DNA from: Buxus sempervirens
Taxonomy: Eukaryota; Streptophyta; Magnoliopsida; Buxales; Buxaceae
DNA length: 64,000 bases
Assembly (NCBI GenBank): GCA_947561395.2
Contig: OX387184.1
Span: 10,024,205 to 10,088,204 of the forward strand
Direction of reading: 5' to 3'
The notes beneath the pieces are model-generated. The model did no database searches. It saw nothing but the letters and a program-made list of their open reading frames with translations, and was not told the DNA's origin. This document shows positions 57,824 through 64,000 of the stretch, piece after piece. The translations under genes were made by a program, and so were the position numbers. Numbering within the stretch: the stretch's first letter is position 1; each line of letters starts with the position of its first letter.

Positions 57824-58936
57824 TGTTCCTCCGAAATTGGGCCGATGTGGACACGTGGCAATGTTGATGATGTGTCTCTACGCGGGCGTGCCAGTATCGT
57901 TTGATACAATGATTTGGGGTCGGGTCCTGACCCCGGGCACCTGTTCCGAATCTAAACCGGGGGTCGATTCAGTCGTACTGCAAGTCACCTGTAATAAAAC
58001 CGGTCAGGCGATAATATGAAGACTAGGGGTTCGGTCTTCGTTTGGGTTTTTGTAAGTGTTTGAAAGCGAAAGCAACTAATGACACAAAACTCTTTTATTA
58101 TAAAATCGGCTGACGGCCGAAAGCTACAACAGATAATCCCCAAAAAGGAAACAAAAAGTAAAAAGAAAACTGACAAGGCTTGCAGGACCGGCCTGTCCTA
58201 GTCTTATAGCCATAATCGGGGTATAAGAGCAGAAGGAAGGGGGCAGCTGCTAACAAAGCCAATTCAGGGGGTTCACCTTGGATTGCTGTTTAACCGAAAA
58301 TATATAAATCACCTGGCTTGATCAGAGTGAGTCTCGGGACCGGCTGCTCAGGATTCTGTAGACACAGAACTGCGAGTCAGGGGCGGCCTCAACTTACTCT
58401 CCGGTGGCAGGATTTTGGCGTTGATCGGAGTAAAGAGGGGTCTAAGGTGTCACTGCGACTGGAAGCAGTGAGAAAAGTCCTAGTTTATCCTTCTGACTAC
58501 AGTATAGGAGAGGGGATAAAGATCATGAATGATCAAAATAATATTATAACCGGTTGCGGTTGGATGGATTGTGTCCTCGAGCTCTTCGAATTTGTGCCTT
58601 TTATAGCCAATCTTTGATAGTTTGCTCAACGTCCTACTCTTGCACGATCTTCATGGAGGTTGGTCATCTACAGTCTCCTGCTCCTAAAAGATAACCGCTC
58701 GGCCACGATCTTAAATTGGTTACTTTCAAACGACCAATGGCACGATCTTCTAATAGTTATGAATGTAGTTCGTCGCATTAGCTTGCATGGCCTTAACTGC
58801 ACTCTTGGTCTATGCGTATGCTGACGTGGCCTATCTAACTGTACAAAGCCTACGTGTGCTTGCGCCATGGCCTAAGTAGGCCATGTAGGTATCACGTGGT
58901 CTTATCTTATTCGTTGGTCTGTATAGGGTGTAAACA
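57824..58936. mobile_element. 1113-bp solo LTR
   Basis: Starts TGTTCCTCCG and ends GGGTGTAAACA, with inverted TGTT/AACA ends, flanked by a perfect 5-bp duplication ACATG (57819-57823 and 58937-58941). Base composition is GC-richer than the flanks (for example GGGTCGGGTCCTGACCCCGG near 57915). Frames inside (57837-58019, 58318-58617) are short and unrecognised, as expected for an LTR. No primer-binding site or polyprotein is present, so it is a recombination product of an LTR retrotransposon of unknown lineage. Confidence 0.85.
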
Positions 58937-58976
58937 ACATGTTAATAAATTTATGTTTAATAGTTGATCGCATCTA

Positions 58977-59176
58977 TCTATACTATTAATAAAGGGAAGA
59001 GAGGGAATATTCCCCTTAGAATCTAGCCTCCTTTTTTTTTTCCAATTATTACCCTTCCCAACTAAACTAATCCAAAACTATAACCACCCACTACTCTTTT
59101 TACATTCGAATTTAAACCCCTACTTATATGCTACAGTTAAAGGTGAGGACGTGCAATATACACGTGCCACCACTAG
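58977..59176 (+). mobile_element. 200-bp Helitron-like element, copy B
   Basis: Starts TCTATACTATTAATAAAGGG after A and ends ACGTG-CAATATA-CACGT hairpin, then GCCACCACTAG and host T. It is visibly homologous along its whole length to copy A at 53392-53584, with scattered substitutions. It begins 36 bases past the 1.1 kb solo LTR's target duplication. Confidence 0.82.
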
Positions 59177-59604
59177 TAACAACAAAAGACAACTGTTTCT
59201 TTTACATTTGTGTGTGTATATATAACACAAATAGACAGGTGTTGCTTCAAATCTGTTTAGTGGCATTTGTAGAAGCTAGGATACGGGAAGTCTAACATTT
59301 TACAGAAACTTAGGCCACGAGTCATTTAATGATTTTCTTAAATTAGGATGAGGATGGAGAGCAAAAGTGAGTCATGAGCCATTTATATAGGACAAGAGTA
59401 AGGTCGGAGAGTGGGTAGAAAACACGTCCATCGAAGAAAAATGGATATCTATTTGGATTACGTTGTTCACAGCTTAATGCATCGTGTTTCCATTTATAAA
59501 AACTTATGAGTGCCCAAAGCACTAGCTTGCTGAAAAGAATCGTTTTAGCCACTCACTCAATTACTCCCTCACTTTATTCTGTTTTTGCCTTGTTATTTAT
59601 CGGG
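59177..59604. other. Intergenic, no gene seen
   Basis: A 69-codon minus-strand frame (59343-59552) has no recognised motif. A (GT/TA)-rich patch lies near 59208-59226. Confidence 0.4.
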
Positions 59605-59960
59605 GGGGAAATTGGTTTTTAGTGCAACGTTTTTGAAATAATTCATATTCAGTCAGCTAATTCTTGAAAATTAGAAATTAGTGTACTTTTTTTAAATAAT
59701 TGAGAATCAATGTCTGTTCATAAAATCTTTCGTCCGACAATGCCCTCAAAAATACTTTGAAAACCTTTTCACTCATTTATGTACAAGTGAGGTTTGCAAA
59801 TCTTTTGAGGGTATTTTTGGAATAAATTCTTTCCTAATAATAAAATGACACTGATTCCCAATTATTTTAAAAAGGCATCGCTAATTCTCAATTTTCAAAA
59901 ACTTTCCGGCTGATTATGATTTATTTTGAAAAAAAATCACTAAAAACCAATTTTCCCTTA
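59605..59960. mobile_element. Fold-back MITE, about 355 bp
   Basis: The inverted ends GGGAAATTGGTTTTTAGTG / CACTAAAAACCAATTTTCCC continue as imperfect inverted arms of roughly 150 bases each (e.g. AATAATTGAGAATCAATG against ATTGGGAATCAGTG on the other strand; CCCTCAAAAATAC against its inverse). The centre is CATTTATGTACAAGTGAGG. It has no coding capacity. A target duplication could not be assigned, so the superfamily stays open. Confidence 0.75.
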
Positions 59961-59977
59961 GTTATCTGTACTTTTAT

Positions 59978-60321
59978 AGATTATTCACTGTTTGTTGATG
60001 CTTTAGACAATAGAGGCGAGAGTTGAGAGTAAATGTGCTTTACGCAAACATAAAAGATTAAAAGGAAAGAGAGAGAGAGTGTCTGTGACTCTTCTAGATT
60101 ATTCACGGTTAATTTGTTGATGCTTTAGACACTAGAGGTGAGAGTAAATGTGCTTTACACAAACATAAAAGATTAAAAGGAGAGGGAGAGAGAGTGTGTG
60201 TGTGACTTTTCTAGATTATTCACTGTTGATTTGTTGATGCTTTAGACACTAGAGGAGAGAGTAAATGTGCTTTACACAAACATAAAAGATCAAAGGGAGA
60301 GAAAGAGAATGCGTGTGTCTG
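59978..60321 (+). repeat. Minisatellite, three copies of a 117-118-bp unit
   Basis: Units start at 59978, 60096 and 60213 with AGATTATTCAC and run through TTTGTTGATGCTTTAGACA, AGTAAATGTGCTTTAC, CAAACATAAAAGAT(T/C)AAA and a GAGA/GTGT-rich end. Copies 2 and 3 are nearly identical; copy 1 differs by small indels. Confidence 0.9.
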
Positions 60322-60573
60322 GTAAAGTGGGAGGTATATGATGGCGACCACCTTTCAACTTTAGAGTACCGTCACCGAGACAGCATGTTTTTATTTATTT
60401 TTGTTTTCATCTTCACATCTCCAAATTATTATATCTTGGGATTGCCCTAGAATTTTTTTTGTTTCTTGATGGCATTAATTTGTTGCAAAATAAGGAATGA
60501 AATGACAAAATAACAAACAACATAACAGAAAAAATAGAATACATATTTTAGATGCTTTAACATTTACAGCTTA

Positions 60574-60752
60574 TTAGGGGGCTGCAAGCGCTACACGCGT
60601 AGAAAACGTGGGCCCACTTAGATAAACAGTTCATAGTTAGTTTAAAATAGTGGGGTATTGTTTTGTTTAGGGAGGATAATGTTTGGAAAAAAAAAAGGAG
60701 AGCCAGAATCTGGAGAGAATATTCCCCCTCTTTTCTTTATAGATAATATAGA
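60574..60752 (-). mobile_element. 179-bp Helitron-like element, copy C (inverted)
   Basis: On the minus strand it starts TCTATATTATCTATAAAG after A, shares GAATATTCTCTCCAGATTCTGG and the following pyrimidine run with copies A and B, and ends in a short CTAC-GCGT-GTAG hairpin, GCGCTTGCAGCCCCCTAA and host T. It is more diverged and carries CTAA instead of CTAG, both allowed by the CTRR rule. Confidence 0.7.
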
Positions 60753-61417
60753 TGTTTACGGGCGAAGATGATGAGAAGACTTCACATACATCATCAAGAT
60801 CAGAAGACCGCATCGACCGTGTCTTGTGCTAAGCATTCGATGCCGATAGCATAAGGTTCCTGTGGGAATCACCTCCTCCAAGAAGCATATAAGATTCTTG
60901 CATTAGTTCTTAGGCAAAGCATAGCTTAAAGAGCATCGTAAGATCCGATCTTGATCATTTGGAACTATTATATTCTCAGCAAAAAAATTTAAGATCCATC
61001 TTCCTAACTTTCATTATTTTATAACCCACCCTTATCTATGATCAATTAGTGAGCCACGTCACATACCTCTAACCAGCAAAGCAAATTAACCAAAACAAAC
61101 CCACATGAAATGCCCCAACCATAGCGGAAAAATCACCCAAATTAAATTCCCCCCCAACTCACAAGATGACATTTTTCCATTCTTTCTTTCTTTCTTCTGT
61201 TTTGTTTTTTTTTTCGCCGGTATCTCTACGTACAAGAAGACGTTACCGTCAAAGCAAAATCAGAGCGAAGGTCACTTTCAAGATGTGGATAAGCTTGTAA
61301 TTTCTTGGAATTTCAGAGGACGTTTATTGGACGTATCCGAAGCGCTATATAAGATGGTAAAACTCGTCCCTAATACCATTTCTGTGCGGCTGCATCTGCG
61401 ATTTACGGGCGACGGGA
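60753..61417. other. Upstream region of the 105-residue protein gene
   Basis: Probable promoter and leader. A plus-strand frame 61105-61518 crosses into the gene in another frame; its Phe-rich part (CTTTCTTTCTTTC repeats) looks like untranslated pyrimidine-rich leader rather than protein. Confidence 0.4.
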
Positions 61418-61735
61418 ATGAGTTGCACGGGCTGTTCGAATCTCCGACGGAATCCAGTGGAGGAGCCAAAGGTTCGGACATCGACGAGCAACAGCCCACC
61501 TGTGTGCGGCAAGCTTGATGGGGTGGCTATGTGGCTCGTCAATGGTGTTGGGTCAGCCTTCTTTGCCTCTCTGGAACGATGTTCTTGCATACAGATCGAC
61601 ACCAAAGATGATTCCGATGACGCCAACGTTTTGCCGTTGATGTCCCACGATGGGAATCTCCATCAGGACAACGCAACCACGAGCCGGACACGGAAAACCA
61701 AGGAGAAGAAGTGGTGCCGAACATTTCATGGATGA
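61418..61735 (+). CDS. Plant-conserved 105-residue protein, function unknown
   Basis: Single-exon frame of 105 residues. The core [20 protein letters not shown] directly followed by [17 protein letters not shown], then LPLMSHDGN and a basic tail ([12 protein letters not shown]), is one I recognise from a small plant family of unassigned role in which the '[22 protein letters not shown]' block is nearly invariant. The hydrophobic stretch (about residues 37-53) could be a membrane-associated helix next to a CSC cysteine pair. The ATG at 61418 is the first in this frame. Two longer frames on the same DNA lack family similarity and are taken as shadows. The N-terminal 35 residues are variable and the start is less certain. 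Confidence 0.72.
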   Translation: MSCTGCSNLRRNPVEEPKVRTSTSNSPPVCGKLDGVAMWLVNGVGSAFFASLERCSCIQIDTKDDSDDANVLPLMSHDGNLHQDNATTSRTRKTKEKKWCRTFHG

Positions 61736-63030
61736 CAAGTACAACGTCTGAGTTTTGTAAGGCAATATATATATGTACCTCTTAAGATTCTCTTAAGTCG
61801 CTCAGATTTGAGTTGTGCTATGAAAGATTGTACAACGGATTATGTGGGAAGAACAATCGATAAGTTTTTAATTCCTTCAATTTATTTTCTTGTTTGTAAG
61901 TTCTGATCAATTCTTTCAAGTAAATCTCATGAACTGAAACGCACCCGCCAGATCGGTCAGATATCTCTGCTCCTAATTAAGCAACTTAGCTAGAAACTGA
62001 AGTTTACTTTTGAGTGATTTTCTCCCTTTGATCAACTTGGGTTTGATTGCCGGCATAACGTATTAATCTCTCATCAGCTTGCTCACAACTTCATTAATTG
62101 TTGCACTGCAGATACATTCTCGTACAAGCCTTATCTACATCTTACAGTAGGTATAGTGATTTTGTAGATACATGTTAGCAAGGAAAAGGCATTAAGGACA
62201 ACTAATTTGGCTATTTAAAAGAAAATCTTTTGTGCCATTTGAATCATTGCCATCATCGATATCATTTCTTCTTTTTTTCTTGCGCCCTCTTTTTCTTTTC
62301 TTTTTAGGTTTTTCTCTTTTCTCGATCTCCTTTGTCCGGGATCAGTAATCATTTCCAGTTTTCCACAAAGTGGTCGTAAGGGAAAGGACTCAGCACTGTT
62401 CTAAAACTTGAAATATCGAGACGATTTGGACGGACGCTGAGGCCAGTTAACCCGCGGATACAACAACATTTTTTTTTTTAATTTTCTCTAAATATAGTTG
62501 TCAATGAGGTGAACCCGAGGTCAAACTGAGGACCCAAAGTAAGCTCGAGCATACAAACACTTTGGCCAGCAAGCCTAAGTCAAGCCGGGTGGACTAAGTT
62601 TCATTGCACAAGAACTTACAGCCCGGCTAATTATGCACTGAAAATTTTTGGAATCTTAATCAAGTTTCTATGATACTCATGATGGGCTATAGGCTTGAAG
62701 GGCCCATATATTTTTGGAACTGGATTAAGCTGAGGTTGGCTCAGCTCATTGTATTTAGAATATGGGATCACTTTACCGATCGTATGGGACAAAATATGAA
62801 AATAAAATAAAATTTAAGTATCCAATTGACTTTTGGGTACCGTTTGGTAAAGCTTTTCAGAAGTGTTTTTTTGCTTTTGAAAGCAAAAGTGTTGTTTGGT
62901 TATGCACACATGAAGCAAATTATAAGAAGCAAAAAAGCAATTTCATTGCTTTTCAAGAGAAGCGTAGAAATGTTGCTTCTCACTCCAACCATAAATTTAC
63001 TTTCTTACTTCTAAAACCCTCAACAAAAAA
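61736..63030. other. 3' flank and intergenic DNA
   Basis: No gene seen. Near 62836-62960 the phrases GGTAAAGCTTTTCAGAAG, TTTTGCTTTTGAAAGCAAAA and GCAAAAAAGCAATT resemble a common type of small plant MITE, but no clean inverted ends were found. Confidence 0.4.
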
Positions 63031-63270
63031 ACTAGACCTGGCAAAAATCGACCCAACCCACCTGAATCCAACTTGAATAAACGGGTTTGGGTTGACCCGT
63101 GTAATAGTTGGGTCGGTTTCGGATTGGGGATTTAGTAACTTGTTCGTATTCGGGTCAACTCGAATCTAACCCGAGAATGACCCGCTTAACCCAATAATGA
63201 GTGCAGATAAAAAGTAATTTAGAAAATGAGTTGATTTAACCCAATAATGACCGTTGAACCTGATAATGTC
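63031..63270. repeat. GGGTTGA/AACCCG-rich repeat block
   Basis: Clusters of GACCCAACCCA, GGGTTGACCCG, GGGTCAACTCG and TAACCCGA words on both strands, the same vocabulary as the block at 50930-51535. Probably a related non-autonomous DNA transposon or its fragment; the ends are not defined. Confidence 0.45.
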
Positions 63271-64000
63271 CCATTTCAGCCTAAATTGTATCACTAATGT
63301 GCGCACCTAAATCTGGCCTAGATTGCACACGGGGCGCACGTGGGAGTGCGTGCCTCGGGACATTCGGAGTCGCCACTGCCTGAGAGGTACAGGCAGACAC
63401 GGTGATTGCCCTATCCGGGTCTAAGTCTGGTCTGCGGCTTTTCAGAGTTCTAACTAAGTCCTCGGTTACGTCCGGGGAAGTCCAAAGACACCCCGGCCCA
63501 CCCTGTCGGTTTGACGGGTCCCTCGGGTCTCCCTGGTTTTTAAGTCAGTTTCACCCTTCCTAGACCAGCATTCCACCTTGTTTGGTCTAGCGGGACCCTC
63601 TGATGGTTTGAGCCCCTTTTTATTTTATTTTATCTTTTTATTAGATGAACTGGGTCGGGTACGGGTCCCGTTGGAAGACCCATGGGTTGCCAAGGTTGGG
63701 CTTGAGGCCCAGTAGGGTTATTGGGTAACCCTTTTTTGGTTATTTGTTAAATTATTTAGGAATATTAAGGGCTTATTGGGCTTGGACTTGGCCCCATTAG
63801 CCAAGGGTCAAATGGCCTTGGGCCCGTTTGTTGAAAACGGGCTTGGTTTGGGCCAGTCAAAGGTAGGCCTCACAAGTGGGCCCAGGATGCCTTGGTGGGC
63901 CTTTTTAGGTCCACAGTCCACAAATGGGCTTAAAATAGCCCAAATTATCCAAAATGTCGGTTCAAGCCGGTTCGGGTCGGGTCAAGTCCAACCGGGCCAA
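63271..64000. mobile_element. Probable LTR-retrotransposon sequence, cut by window end
   Basis: Abruptly GC-rich DNA containing CGGAGTCGCCACTGCC, a phrase type I associate with untranslated parts of plant Gypsy elements, followed by GGGCTTGG/GGGCCCAGG-rich sequence up to the edge. No open frame. Only one end could be in the window and I cannot place it, so the assignment rests on composition and one remembered motif. Confidence 0.35.

Noticed and set aside
61105-61518. 137-codon plus-strand frame before the 105-residue gene
   Set aside because: The Phe-rich segment comes from pyrimidine tracts, and its C-terminal part overlaps the conserved gene in another frame.

Overview
The window is nuclear DNA from a flowering plant. 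The genes are short-exon, AT-intron genes of plant-specific families (U-box/ARM ligase of the PUB30/31 type, VQ-motif protein, ACT-repeat protein ACR, phytosulfokine precursor). They sit in AT-rich intergenic DNA filled with plant transposon types (Helitrons, a Mutator-like element, hAT and other MITEs, L1- and RTE-type LINE remnants, solo LTRs). The sequence alone does not fix the species. There is no bacterial or organellar block, no CRISPR array, and I saw no tRNA or rRNA gene.

Genes, left to right: a 150-residue plant-conserved protein (2088-2540, minus); PUB30/31-like U-box E3 ligase with two short upstream ORFs (CDS 11250-12626, plus); a VQ-motif protein (19375-19872, plus); a seven-exon ACR1-like four-ACT-domain protein (28987-31668, minus); a 64-residue conserved basic protein (37516-37710, minus); an eight-exon RsmE/SPOUT 16S rRNA methyltransferase with a probable transit peptide (39374-45549, minus); a two-exon 55-residue membrane protein with a 2.7 kb intron (46374-49289, minus); an EVE-domain (Thy28-like) protein (50013-50486, minus); a phytosulfokine precursor (52412-52774, minus); and a 105-residue plant-conserved protein (61418-61735, plus). 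I assembled the spliced models by hand from reading frame, splice signals and family similarity. All junctions keep frame.

Transposons dominate the rest. A 3.83 kb Helitron (14917-18742, minus) carries gene-like exons and splits a tandem repeat. A 2.98 kb Mutator-like element (20702-23684) has about 0.56-0.58 kb inverted termini and a perfect 9-bp target duplication. A 536-bp hAT MITE with an 8-bp duplication lies in an intron of the RsmE gene. Two solo LTRs (154 bp and 1113 bp) have perfect 5-bp duplications. Several 0.2 kb Helitron-like elements recur near 3.5, 5.5, 53.4, 59.0 and 60.6 kb. LINE fragments occur near 0.6, 5.2, 25-27 and 33.3 kb.

The genes do not form an operon-like or obviously co-functional cluster; this is an ordinary plant gene neighbourhood. 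The most noteworthy points are two GC-AG introns required by reading frame (ACR1-like and RsmE genes), the gene-carrying Helitron and Mutator-like element, the intact phytosulfokine precursor, and the very small two-exon gene, which single-frame ORF scans miss.
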